A DNA stretch of 6,923 bases from an uncultured Prevotella sp. (GCA_947303825.1 CAMYZK010000136.1:1-6923); one strand, 5' to 3'; shown: positions 1 through 6,511, numbered from the stretch's first letter. Notes: generated by a model not told the origin, from the sequence alone. Numbers and translations are program-made.

Positions 1-51
1 CGCGACCCCCAGCTTGGAAGGCTAGTGCTCTATCAACTGAGCTATTTCCGC
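1..51 (-). tRNA. tRNA-Gly (anticodon TCC), 3' part outside the window
   Basis: Read on the minus strand, the gene starts GCGGAAATAGCTC at position 51. A D stem GCTC/GAGC follows, then an anticodon stem CTAGC/GCTGG (one T-G wobble) closing the loop CTTCCAA. The anticodon TCC lies at 16-18 and decodes GGA. The variable loop begins GGGTCGCG at the window edge; the T arm and the 3' acceptor strand are outside. The D loop reads AGTTGATA, with A where the usual second G of the GG pair (G19) is expected. It is probably transcribed with tRNA-Tyr, whose 3' end lies 84 nt upstream. The anticodon assignment is secure, but the molecule cannot be checked in full. Confidence 0.9.
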
Positions 52-76
52 AAGTACGGCATCTCGGCTTCGCCTC

Positions 77-107
77 AGCAAAAGCGAGCTTCTGCGCTCG
101 GCTTGCT
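77..107 (-). repeat. hairpin in the tRNA-Tyr/tRNA-Gly spacer
   Basis: In the 84-nt spacer between the two tRNAs, AGCA (77-80) and AGCGAGC (83-89) face GCTC (96-99), GCT (101-103) and TGCT (104-107). They form an 11-bp imperfect stem with an AA bulge, a single G bulge and a 6-nt loop. A small GGC-TTC-GCC hairpin sits just beside it near 66-74. The spacer is GC-rich compared with the AT-rich flanks. It could be a processing element in the tRNA precursor, or a copy of a dispersed intergenic repeat; the sequence alone does not decide. Confidence 0.5.
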
Positions 108-135
108 CTCAATTCCGCAAAAACAGTTCTGAGTG

Positions 136-218
136 TGGGAGGTGATGGATTCGAACCACCGAAGTCGAAAGACAACAGATTTACAGTCTGCCCCATTTGA
201 CCGCTCTGGAAACCTCCC
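136..218 (-). tRNA. tRNA-Tyr (anticodon GTA)
   Basis: This is a complete class II tRNA of 83 nt. The acceptor stem GGGAGGT (218-212) pairs with ACCTCCC (143-137), and A at 136 is the discriminator. The anticodon loop CTGTAAA carries GTA at 184-182. A long variable arm (around TCTTTCGA) marks it as Tyr-, Leu- or Ser-type, and the T arm contains GGTTCGAATCC. The bases after the discriminator read CAC, so the CCA tail is not encoded and must be added by nucleotidyltransferase. It is the first tRNA downstream of the promoter at 313-343 and precedes tRNA-Gly. Confidence 0.97.
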
Positions 219-264
219 TTGATATTTTTCTCACCCAGAACTCTCTCCGCGTGCGTCTTCGTTT

Positions 265-316
265 TTTGCAGCCGTTTTCTTTTCAGAAGTACGACCTGTT
301 GGAAAACGGCTGCAAA
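265..316. repeat. perfect 15-bp inverted repeat overlapping the tRNA promoter
   Basis: TTTGCAGCCGTTTTC at 265-279 is the exact reverse complement of GAAAACGGCTGCAAA at 302-316, with 22 nt between. The right arm runs into the -7 box of the minus-strand promoter (313-320), so the expected start site falls inside the arm. Neither strand has a T-tract directly after the second arm, so it is not a normal intrinsic terminator. It could be a 5'-leader hairpin on the tRNA precursor, an operator, or a remnant of a terminator for hpf. Confidence 0.8.
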
Positions 317-343
317 GTTACGACTAATTTTTCAAATACCAAA
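313..343 (-). promoter_or_regulatory. Bacteroidota-type promoter for the tRNA-Tyr/tRNA-Gly unit
   Basis: On the minus strand, TTTG (complement of CAAA, 340-343) is followed after exactly 19 nt by TAACTTTG (complement of CAAAGTTA, 313-320). This matches the Bacteroidota consensus TTTG, 19-21 nt, TAnnTTTG. The start site should lie a few bases downstream, near 306-309, about 90 nt ahead of tRNA-Tyr. The promoter lies in the gap after the hpf stop codon, so the tRNAs need not depend on read-through from hpf. Confidence 0.8.
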
Positions 344-352
344 ATTTTTTGG
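339..352. repeat. small AT-rich palindrome after hpf
   Basis: CCAAAATTTTTTGG is formed by arms CCAAAA and TTTTGG around two central T residues. It lies 8 bp past the hpf stop and covers the -35-like box of the tRNA promoter. It may act as a weak end signal for the hpf transcript, but the stem has only two G-C pairs. Confidence 0.35.
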
Positions 353-360
353 AACTTTTT

Positions 361-663
361 TTAGTAATTTCTCGATTTTTCTTTAATTTTCTGTAGTTGA
401 ACCCTCAGAGAGTCTACGCAGAGGTCTATTCCCTCCTCAAATGTGTCGTATACTTTTTCTACAAACAACGGAGCCTGTCCTGGTATGGTGACAGTGATGC
501 TCGTCTCCTTATTTTGAGCTGTAGCGGGTTTGACTACCTTCAGTTGCACCTCTACTTTCTTAATATCTTCGTATGACTTTTCTAACTTGGCGACTTTCTT
601 TTCGATAAACGCCTCTAACTGTTCGGTAGCGTCGAAATGAATCGACTGAATCTTAATTTCCAT
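361..663 (-). CDS. hpf: ribosome hibernation-promoting factor, short form
   Basis: The 100-residue product belongs to the HPF/RaiA (YfiA) family. These proteins bind the 30S decoding centre in slow growth and stop translation, stabilising inactive ribosomes. The sequence shows the family layout: first strand MEIKIQSIHF, helix around residues 12-30 (TEQLEAFIEKKVAKLEKSYE), strands around 34-70 including VEVQLKVVKP and TSITVTIPGQ, and a C-terminal helix around 74-95. The length fits the short form, because the C-terminal dimerisation domain of long HPF is absent. The ATG is preceded by a strong AGGAGG, which settles the start and is exceptional in this window. It lies 37 bp after the recombinase gene and is likely co-transcribed with it. 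No clear promoter was seen in the gap. Confidence 0.93.
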   Translation of the reverse strand: MEIKIQSIHFDATEQLEAFIEKKVAKLEKSYEDIKKVEVQLKVVKPATAQNKETSITVTIPGQAPLFVEKVYDTFEEGIDLCVDSLRVQLQKIKEKSRNY

Positions 664-668
664 AGTTA

Positions 669-674
669 CCTCCT
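669..674 (-). promoter_or_regulatory. strong Shine-Dalgarno sequence of hpf
   Basis: The minus strand reads AGGAGG, then TAACT, then the ATG of hpf, giving a near-perfect anti-SD match at 5-nt spacing. None of the other four protein starts here (rpsU, recombinase, esterase, GH20) has one. Bacteroidota ribosomes generally use SD sequences little, so a strong SD on a gene for a ribosome-binding factor stands out. Confidence 0.75.
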
Positions 675-700
675 GTAATTTAAAAGTTAAACTATAAAGT

Positions 701-1591
701 TCAGCCCCTAGGATGGGCTTCTTTGTAAACTCGTCTCAGCTGTTCGAAGGTGGTGTGCGTATATATCTGCGTGGTGTTAAGGCTTTCATGCCCCAGCAGC
801 TGTCTCACACTTTCCAGGCCGGCGCCGTTGTTAAGCATAGCGGTTGCAAAAGAGTGTCTTAGCACGTGGGGGGAGCGTTTCTTCATCGAAGTAACCATTG
901 CCAGGTTGTCCCTGACAATTCTGTACACCTGGTCTCCCGACAGTCTCTTTCCTTTTGCGCTTACAAACAGTGCTCCTTCTTCACTACCGGCCTCTTTGTC
1001 TCTCTGCTCAATGTAGCTTCTGAGCTGCTCAGCCAGTTCTTTCCCGAAAGGCACTATTCGCTGCTTGTTACGCTTGCCTGTCACCTTCAGCTGTCCTGTC
1101 TCAAAGTCCACATCGGTGTCATTGAGTCCAGTAAGCTCCGCCCGTCTAAGCCCCGTCTCGTATAATAATATTAATATTGTACGCGCGAGCATATCTTTAT
1201 ATGTGTCTTCCCATTCCATGCCATCAATCAGCTTGTCCATGCTGTCCTCTCTTACAAAGACAGGCAGGGGTTTGCTTTTCTTTGGCCCTTTAAGCAGACC
1301 TGCCGGATCCTTTTCTATCAGGCCTCTTTTCAAGGCAAACCTGTAGAATGCCCTTAAGGCCGAGAGTCCGGTATTAACGGTCGAAGCGATATTGCCTCTT
1401 TCCATCAGGCTCTCCATCCATCTGCGGATGATGTCGGCATCCACCGATGCCCATGTCAGCCCTTCGTCTAGCGACAAGAAAAATGCCTCAAAGTCGTGAA
1501 GACTTGTCCCATAGCGTTCTGCTGTCAGTTCACTACGATTCTTCTCGTAGCGCAAATAACTCAGGAACTGGTCTATCACGTTTTTCGGCAA
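701..1591 (-). CDS. xerC: tyrosine recombinase, XerC/XerD type
   Basis: This 296-residue site-specific recombinase has the usual Xer length. An N-terminal SAM-like core-binding domain spans about residues 5-90 (FLSYLRYEKNRSELT near the start). The catalytic domain spans about 110-290. All expected active-site residues are visible: R149 (ETGLRRAEL), K173 (TGKRNKQR), H242 and R245 (PHVLRHSF), H268 (LLGHES) and nucleophile Y277 (QIYTHT). Its Xer-like length and housekeeping context suggest chromosome-dimer resolution rather than a mobile-element integrase. Which Xer partner it is cannot be told without comparison. The start is TTG, the only plausible initiation codon between the in-frame TAA at 1642-1640 (also the rpsU stop) and the conserved N terminus. 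It lies between rpsU and hpf in one direction and has no promoter of its own that I can see. Confidence 0.92.
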   Translation of the reverse strand: MPKNVIDQFLSYLRYEKNRSELTAERYGTSLHDFEAFFLSLDEGLTWASVDADIIRRWMESLMERGNIASTVNTGLSALRAFYRFALKRGLIEKDPAGLLKGPKKSKPLPVFVREDSMDKLIDGMEWEDTYKDMLARTILILLYETGLRRAELTGLNDTDVDFETGQLKVTGKRNKQRIVPFGKELAEQLRSYIEQRDKEAGSEEGALFVSAKGKRLSGDQVYRIVRDNLAMVTSMKKRSPHVLRHSFATAMLNNGAGLESVRQLLGHESLNTTQIYTHTTFEQLRRVYKEAHPRG

Positions 1592-1599
1592 CGAATTTA

Positions 1600-1630
1600 C
1601 GGAAAATTTTTGAAACCACCAAATTTTCCG
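1600..1630 (-). repeat. 10-bp inverted repeat between rpsU and the recombinase gene
   Basis: CGGAAAATTT at 1600-1609 and AAATTTTCCG at 1621-1630 are perfect complements around an 11-nt loop. In the transcript the stem begins 9 nt after the rpsU stop and ends 8 nt before the TTG start of the recombinase. No U-tract follows, so it is a poor intrinsic terminator. It could stabilise the rpsU 3' end or limit ribosome access to the weak TTG start. Confidence 0.6.
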
Positions 1631-1639
1631 AGGATTTTT

Positions 1640-1834
1640 TTAATTTTCCTCAGCCGTGCGCAGTTGCTGTACGTAAATAGCGTGCTCCATCTTCAGGCGC
1701 TTCAGTACAGAGGGTTTGTTGAACTGCTGACGGCGGCGTAGCTCTTTGATAACGCCTGTCTTCTCAAACTTTCTCTTAAACTTCTTAAGGGCCCTTTCGA
1801 TGTTCTCGCCTTCTTTTACTGGTACAATAATCAT
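1640..1834 (-). CDS. rpsU: small ribosomal subunit protein bS21
   Basis: The 64-residue basic protein starts MIIVPVKEGENIERALKKFK and contains the S21 signature region RKFEKTGVIKELRRRQQFNKPS. bS21 sits on the 30S platform close to the 3' end of 16S rRNA and the anti-SD. I chose the ATG at 1834 because the family starts at this MIIVPV-type strand. The longer in-frame reading to 1939 would add 35 residues with no S21 similarity and run through the promoter. It is the first gene after the promoter at 1913-1944, with a leader of about 70 nt. No SD sequence is visible before the ATG. The recombinase gene follows after 48 bp, making it the likely next cistron. Confidence 0.95.
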   Translation of the reverse strand: MIIVPVKEGENIERALKKFKRKFEKTGVIKELRRRQQFNKPSVLKRLKMEHAIYVQQLRTAEEN

Positions 1835-1912
1835 ACTGTTTTTTGACTTTAATTGTTTAATTATTAATGATTTATACAATGTCCGCATGCTAGAGCACAC
1901 GAAATTTGGGTG

Positions 1913-1944
1913 CAAAGTTACTACTTTTTGTCGAAACAAGCAAG
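1913..1944 (-). promoter_or_regulatory. Bacteroidota-type promoter for rpsU
   Basis: On the minus strand, CTTG (1944-1941) is followed after 20 nt by TAACTTTG (1920-1913). The -7 box fits the TAnnTTTG consensus exactly, and the upstream box has one mismatch to TTTG. Transcription should begin near 1907. This promoter probably serves rpsU, the recombinase gene and hpf together. Confidence 0.7.
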
Positions 1945-2035
1945 TTTTTTGCCTACTAATTCGCTATTTTGTTGACAGAATCTCCAAAAAAGAATACTAC
2001 AAGGCAACATCCAAAACATCACTAAAGGTAAAGTT

Positions 2036-4414
2036 TCAGCGCATTCTGTTCGACAGGCTCTCCCTTACGCGCTTCAACAGCAGCTTCGATGGCTCGCACT
2101 CCCCTTCTGCCGGCAACAGATACCAGCGCACCGTCCATACCAGCTCCTCGTGGGGCTTCAGGGTGGTATAGGCGCCCTGGCTCTCCAGCTCAATAAAGGT
2201 CTTGCCACGGTTCACGTAGACCTGAATCTCGGCCTCTCCAGGTGCCGGCTGCGCTGTCTTCAGGTCTTGGAACTGCTTCACCAGCAGCATGCCGTCGGCA
2301 TTGCAGTATGCCAGCCATCCCTTACCGTCGGCATTTATCTTACGGTTCTCGCCAGCTTCATCGGTCTTATACCACAGTGCGCCATACTTCTTCTCAAACG
2401 GCAAGAGGCCCTGCGGTTCGATGCTCTTGACATTGGCATCGAAGAAGATGATGCCACCGTCGTTGGGTACTCGTGTTATCTCCCATGGAGCCACCTGCCG
2501 TGTCTCCTCGCTCTCGTTCACTATGGCATAGCTCACTATGATGGCCCCGTCTCTGGCATCGATACTGAAAGTCTTGCGTATGCGGTACTTAAGCTTCTCC
2601 GACACCTTGCTTGTCATTGTTATCCGGCCGTCTATTTCCTCTACATCGTAGGCCATCTTGTCAAACTCTGGCACCGGTGGCCAGTTCCATTCTTTCTGCG
2701 GACTAGTCCAGAAGGTGCTGCCAAACGATTCGGGAAAACTGGTCTGAGATATTACCTCTTTGTCTTTATACTTGAGCGACAGGATCTTTCCACCCTTTCG
2801 GGGACAGATGGTCATGATGACATCGCCAACTGTAAGCTGACGGTTGCTCTGCCTGTCGCGAAAGTCGTCAAGCTGCGTGAAACAGTGCTTGTCAATGATC
2901 TCTGCCAGCTTGCGGTCGGGGTTGTTGCGTATGTAGCACCGGTGGTCGAGCACCATCAGCTCGCCGTTCTCCCGGGTATAGGGATGCCACTCCGGCAAAC
3001 CCTCTATGTTGGGATTGCCAGTCCTGGCAAACTGTGCCCACACACAGCTCATCGTGTTGGCCAGCTGCTTGTCGTCGGCAGAAGGCGACGGCAGGCCAGG
3101 GTCTCCTTCGCGCAGATTGTCGAAGCAGAACTTAAGCTCATGTCCATGAACGCTGCCCTTGTTCACTGGCGAGCGCCATGTAAACATATACATCCAGGTC
3201 TTTGCCTTACGGCTACTGGCTATCTCGTCGGCAGTGATGATGGTCTTCGGCCGGAACAGCCAGTCTATGCTAAGAAGGTCTTGCGGGGTATAGTCGGGCC
3301 AGGCTTCGGCAAAGGCTTTGATATAGCTGTTGGTGTCGAAGCCGAAGGTACGCATCAGTTCCCGGCGGGCATCGTCTGCCGTCAGCTGCTGGTCGTAACG
3401 CAGTCGCTGTAGTTCGTTGAAGGTGGTGCCAATCAGGATGGGAACATCGGTAGAAATGTCGGAGAAGCCATTCTGGAAGGGCTGCTGCAACAGCGTCTCT
3501 CCGTCGGGAGTAGGGCCGAACCCCCACATCATAGGAGTACCCGGCTTGCGAGTGCCTATGCTGGCCGCCATGGCTCGTTGACCTGCAGCATACAGCTGCT
3601 CGTAAGGCACATCCTTTATGCGACTTATCTCCGTCGGCTCAATACCCAGTTCCCTAAGCACAGCCTTGCCCAGCTCCTGGGTCATGGCCTTGGTATTGAC
3701 ATTGAGAATGGTGCCACTCATTATGATGGCCTTATGAAACAGTCCATTGGCCGATGGCATGCAGAGCAGAGTGCCCACCTTGCCTCCCCCACCCGACTCA
3801 CCAAAGACAGTGACGTTTGCCGGGTCGCCGCCAAACTGCCGTATGTTGTTCTGAACCCACTGCAGGGCCTGTACCACATCGAGCATGCCTACATTGCCCG
3901 AATACTTGTACTTGTCGGAACAGGCCGAGAGGTCGAGGAAGCCTAGGATGTTCAGTCTATGGTTAACGCTCACCACCACCACATCCTTCTGTGCCAGATG
4001 CATTCCGGGATCCCATGCCGACGTGCCCGAGTCGAAGCCGCCACCGTGCAGCCATACCATCACGGGCTTGAGGGGTGAGGAAGGAGCAGCGAGGGGCGTT
4101 GTGGTCCAAACGTTAAGTACGCAACAGTTTTCCGACATCTCTGCCTCACTCAATTTCCGTCCGCCTGTGTTCTGCATGGCCTGCGGGCCCCAGTGGTCGC
4201 AGAGGCGTATCGTGTCCCACTTTTCCACGGGCATAGGTGGCATAAACCGCTCCACCCGAGCGTAGGGGATGCCCAGGAACCCCGTTGTCCCTTCATGATT
4301 GAAACCTCTAACCAAGCCCGACTCGGTACAGACCACCATTGGGTCGTCTTTCTGTGCCACGGCTCCTATAGAGAACGTCAAGGCTACAGCAGTAATGAAT
4401 AATAAGCGCTTCAT
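2036..4414 (-). CDS. secreted type-B carboxylesterase fused to a DUF4380-like domain
   Basis: The 792-residue exported enzyme starts with a signal peptide (MKRLLFITAVALTFSIGAVAQ, cleavage near residue 20). Residues about 25-510 are a type-B carboxylesterase (alpha/beta hydrolase). The oxyanion-hole motif HGGGF is at 123-127, the nucleophile S207 is in GESGG, the likely acid is E334 (TTFNEL) and the catalytic H423 is in HGHELKF. It should hydrolyse carboxylic esters, but the substrate cannot be read from the sequence. Residues about 528-765 form a second domain (GGKILSLKYKDKEV, FGSTFWTSPQKEWNWPP, APWEITRVPNDGG). I recognise this as similar to DUF4380, a galactose-mutarotase-like beta-sandwich family; this is motif recognition only. 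Typical bacterial type-B esterases are about 500 residues, so the extra 270 are unusual. It lies 97 bp behind the GH20 gene with no promoter seen in the gap, suggesting one operon. No clear terminator follows. Confidence 0.9.
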   Translation of the reverse strand: MKRLLFITAVALTFSIGAVAQKDDPMVVCTESGLVRGFNHEGTTGFLGIPYARVERFMPPMPVEKWDTIRLCDHWGPQAMQNTGGRKLSEAEMSENCCVLNVWTTTPLAAPSSPLKPVMVWLHGGGFDSGTSAWDPGMHLAQKDVVVVSVNHRLNILGFLDLSACSDKYKYSGNVGMLDVVQALQWVQNNIRQFGGDPANVTVFGESGGGGKVGTLLCMPSANGLFHKAIIMSGTILNVNTKAMTQELGKAVLRELGIEPTEISRIKDVPYEQLYAAGQRAMAASIGTRKPGTPMMWGFGPTPDGETLLQQPFQNGFSDISTDVPILIGTTFNELQRLRYDQQLTADDARRELMRTFGFDTNSYIKAFAEAWPDYTPQDLLSIDWLFRPKTIITADEIASSRKAKTWMYMFTWRSPVNKGSVHGHELKFCFDNLREGDPGLPSPSADDKQLANTMSCVWAQFARTGNPNIEGLPEWHPYTRENGELMVLDHRCYIRNNPDRKLAEIIDKHCFTQLDDFRDRQSNRQLTVGDVIMTICPRKGGKILSLKYKDKEVISQTSFPESFGSTFWTSPQKEWNWPPVPEFDKMAYDVEEIDGRITMTSKVSEKLKYRIRKTFSIDARDGAIIVSYAIVNESEETRQVAPWEITRVPNDGGIIFFDANVKSIEPQGLLPFEKKYGALWYKTDEAGENRKINADGKGWLAYCNADGMLLVKQFQDLKTAQPAPGEAEIQVYVNRGKTFIELESQGAYTTLKPHEELVWTVRWYLLPAEGECEPSKLLLKRVRESLSNRMR

Positions 4415-4499
4415 ATTTCAACAACAGTTAATAATATGTACAAAACAATAGATGTTATCTCTTCCTTTTCCTCCTCAATGATTTCCATACAGGGAGAAC

Positions 4500-4517
4500 G
4501 AGTGACACAGATCACTC
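4500..4517 (-). repeat. small hairpin at the GH20 stop codon
   Basis: GAGTGA and TCACTC form a 6-bp stem around a 6-nt loop that overlaps the TGA stop of the GH20 gene (4514-4512). There is no T-tract, so it is unlikely to end transcription before the esterase gene. It may be chance. Confidence 0.3.
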
Positions 4518-6137
4518 CACGCTGCCACAATAGCTGATGCCCATACGGTCGTATAGCATCTTCATGCGAAGCAGACGACGCTTGAAGTCTTCAAAGTTTT
4601 TCTGCTGCGGACGACACCACTGTACCTCGCTGATGGCATCAAGGCGCGGCAGAAGCATATAGAAGAGATGATTGGGGGCTGATATATACTCAACCCAAAG
4701 GTTCACCTGCGCACCAATAATAAAATGCTGTTCCTCCTCAGCAAGCTTTTCGGGAACGAGGGGCTCGAATGAATAGACCTTGCTCACAGGCACATATCCG
4801 CCGATGGCCATCGGCTCGTTCCTCGTGTCCTTTACCTGATAGTAGTCTATGTAACAGTAGTCTGTAGGCGTCATGATGACATTATGGTGCTGACGGGCAG
4901 CCTCTATGCCTCCGTCTATGCCACGCCACGACATTACTGTTGCCGACTCTGTCAGTCCGCCTTCCAAAATCTCGTCCCATCCAATGAGGGTGCGTCCGCG
5001 CCCATTCAGGAACTGTTCCATCTCACGGTTGATATATGTCTGCAGCTGGTTCTCTATGCTATGGTGGCCGTCGTCCTTCAAGCCCAACTCACGAGCCTTA
5101 GCCTGACACTTAGGGCACTGCTTCCAGTGCCCCTTCGGACACTCATCACCACCTATATGTATAAGCTTCGAGGGGAACACATCGCACAGCTCGCCATATA
5201 CCGTTTTCAGGAACGTGAGCACATCGGGATTGCCGGCACAGAGCACATCGTCGCTGACGCCCCACATCTGCCACACGGAATAGGGACCGCCCGTGCAGCC
5301 CAGGTTGGGATAGACGTGAAGGGCGGCCTGCATGTGTCCCGGCAGGTCTATCTCAGGAATGACATTGATATAACGCTCGGCAGCATATGCCACTATCTCA
5401 CGGCAGTCGTCATGTGTGTAGTAGCCACCGTATGGCTGACCATCGTAGACGCCCGAGTTGCGGCCAATGACTGTCTGCTGGCGCACGCTGCCTTTCGGAG
5501 CCAGTTCGGGCAGTGCCTTCACCTCGAATCGCCATCCCTGGTCGTCGGTGATGTGCCAGTGGAACTGGTTACAGCCATGCAGAGCCAGCAGATCGAGGTA
5601 GCGTTTTATCACCTCAACGGCAAAGAAATGGCGGGCGCAGTCAAGATGAACGCCACGATAGCTGAAGCGCGGCGCATCGCTGATGGTGGTGAACGGCAGG
5701 GCGATGCCCTCGGCATAGCTACCGGAAGGCAGGCTCTTACGCAGTGTCTGTATGGCACGGAAGATGCCTACGGGCTCGCTGGCCATGACAGTGATGCCGC
5801 GTTTGCCAACGGTGATGGTATATGCCTCCGGCGACTGGTTTATCGCAGCAGCCGACAGACGCAACTGAACGGTAGCCTTCCTGTTGGCAGGAGTCAGCCG
5901 AAGGCCGATGCCCGTCTGCTTCTCCACCCATTGAGAGAGAAACTCCGCATTACGTCTCATCTCAGGCCGACTGTCATCGAAGGCGATGTCCATTCCCGGC
6001 ATCAACATAAACACATGCGTCGTATCCGTCTGTATGCTCATCGGCAGCGGAACGACACGATAGTCAACCGGCGTCTGTGCCATGCCCTGCGCACAGAAAG
6101 CCAGTCCCATAAGCAATGTTACGATTATCTTTTTCAC
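4512..6137 (-). CDS. secreted beta-N-acetylhexosaminidase, glycoside hydrolase family 20
   Basis: The 541-residue enzyme removes terminal beta-linked GlcNAc or GalNAc by substrate-assisted catalysis. It opens with a signal peptide (MKKIIVTLLMGLAFCAQGMAQ, cleavage near residue 20); LAFC is a poor lipobox, so a lipoprotein is unlikely. Residues about 25-150 are the GH20b N-terminal domain and about 155-505 the catalytic barrel. Visible active-site features are R161 (YRGVHLDCARHF), HWHITDDQGWR (193-203), the catalytic pair D331-E332 (IHIGGDECPKGHW), W387-D388 (IGWDEI), W404 (MSWRG) and W481/E483 (NLWVEY). No C-terminal accessory module is present. The start is GTG at 6137-6135, placed by the signal peptide; an out-of-frame ATG-TCG-TGA just upstream overlaps it. 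A good promoter lies about 45-75 bp upstream, and the esterase gene follows in the same direction. Host mucin or N-glycan breakdown is plausible but not shown. Confidence 0.95.
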   Translation of the reverse strand: MKKIIVTLLMGLAFCAQGMAQTPVDYRVVPLPMSIQTDTTHVFMLMPGMDIAFDDSRPEMRRNAEFLSQWVEKQTGIGLRLTPANRKATVQLRLSAAAINQSPEAYTITVGKRGITVMASEPVGIFRAIQTLRKSLPSGSYAEGIALPFTTISDAPRFSYRGVHLDCARHFFAVEVIKRYLDLLALHGCNQFHWHITDDQGWRFEVKALPELAPKGSVRQQTVIGRNSGVYDGQPYGGYYTHDDCREIVAYAAERYINVIPEIDLPGHMQAALHVYPNLGCTGGPYSVWQMWGVSDDVLCAGNPDVLTFLKTVYGELCDVFPSKLIHIGGDECPKGHWKQCPKCQAKARELGLKDDGHHSIENQLQTYINREMEQFLNGRGRTLIGWDEILEGGLTESATVMSWRGIDGGIEAARQHHNVIMTPTDYCYIDYYQVKDTRNEPMAIGGYVPVSKVYSFEPLVPEKLAEEEQHFIIGAQVNLWVEYISAPNHLFYMLLPRLDAISEVQWCRPQQKNFEDFKRRLLRMKMLYDRMGISYCGSVE

Positions 6138-6180
6138 GACATTAAGATTGTTGTCACGTTAGGTTTCCACAAGGATGGTG

Positions 6181-6212
6181 CAAAGATAATGATATTTTAC
6201 TTATTTCCCAAA
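6181..6212 (-). promoter_or_regulatory. Bacteroidota-type promoter for the GH20/esterase unit
   Basis: On the minus strand, TTTG (6212-6209) is followed after 20 nt by TATCTTTG (6188-6181). Both boxes match the TTTG, 19-21 nt, TAnnTTTG consensus. The start site should lie near 6175, leaving a leader of about 40 nt before the GTG of the GH20 gene. Confidence 0.78.
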
Positions 6213-6327
6213 CTATTCAGGCAGAAATTGTATTTCTTTTAGCAAGCGGCAGATTCAAGCAGCTACCGCAGCAGAGGAATCGTATCTGTAACCCATCATT
6301 TTTCATCTTTCATCTAATTGTATTATT

Positions 6328-6412
6328 GGTGCTACTGGTGCTACTGACACCTGATTATCAGGCATTTATGAAGTTGCAACATACTACTACTGGTGCTACT
6401 GCTGATGCTACT
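6328..6412 (+). repeat. left cluster of GGTGCTACT 9-mers
   Basis: Exact copies of GGTGCTACT are at 6328-6336, 6337-6345 (tandem) and 6392-6400, with a one-mismatch copy GATGCTACT at 6404-6412. Between the second and third copies lies the palindrome CCTGATTATCAGG (6350-6362). The same 9-mer appears mostly in reverse orientation on the other side of the hairpin cassette. Confidence 0.8.
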
Positions 6413-6511
6413 ACAGGTTTTTCCCGACAGGAAAGGCTTCCCTGGACTATCGGGTTGAGGAAAAGTGTTGCCGGCCAGCGTCAGCAACGAAAAAGTGAAC
6501 GACTTTTGTCG

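Noticed and set aside
265..316. Intrinsic terminator of hpf
   Set aside because: The stem is long, but no T-tract follows on the minus strand and the repeat starts inside the tRNA promoter.
1640..1939. Longer 99-residue form of the S21 gene
   Set aside because: The extra 35 residues do not look like S21 and would require translation through the promoter at 1913-1944. The ATG at 1834 fits the family N terminus.
2150..3412. 420-codon open frame on the plus strand
   Set aside because: It lies wholly inside the esterase gene on the opposite strand, has no recognisable domain, and is rich in Leu, Val, Ala and His as expected of a mirror frame.
4415..4511. Internal promoter for the esterase gene
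   Set aside because: No TAnnTTTG box with a correctly spaced TTTG was found on the minus strand in this gap.
4884..6242. 452-codon open frame on the plus strand
   Set aside because: It is antisense to the GH20 gene, whose active-site motifs are intact; it has no family similarity and runs through the GH20 promoter.
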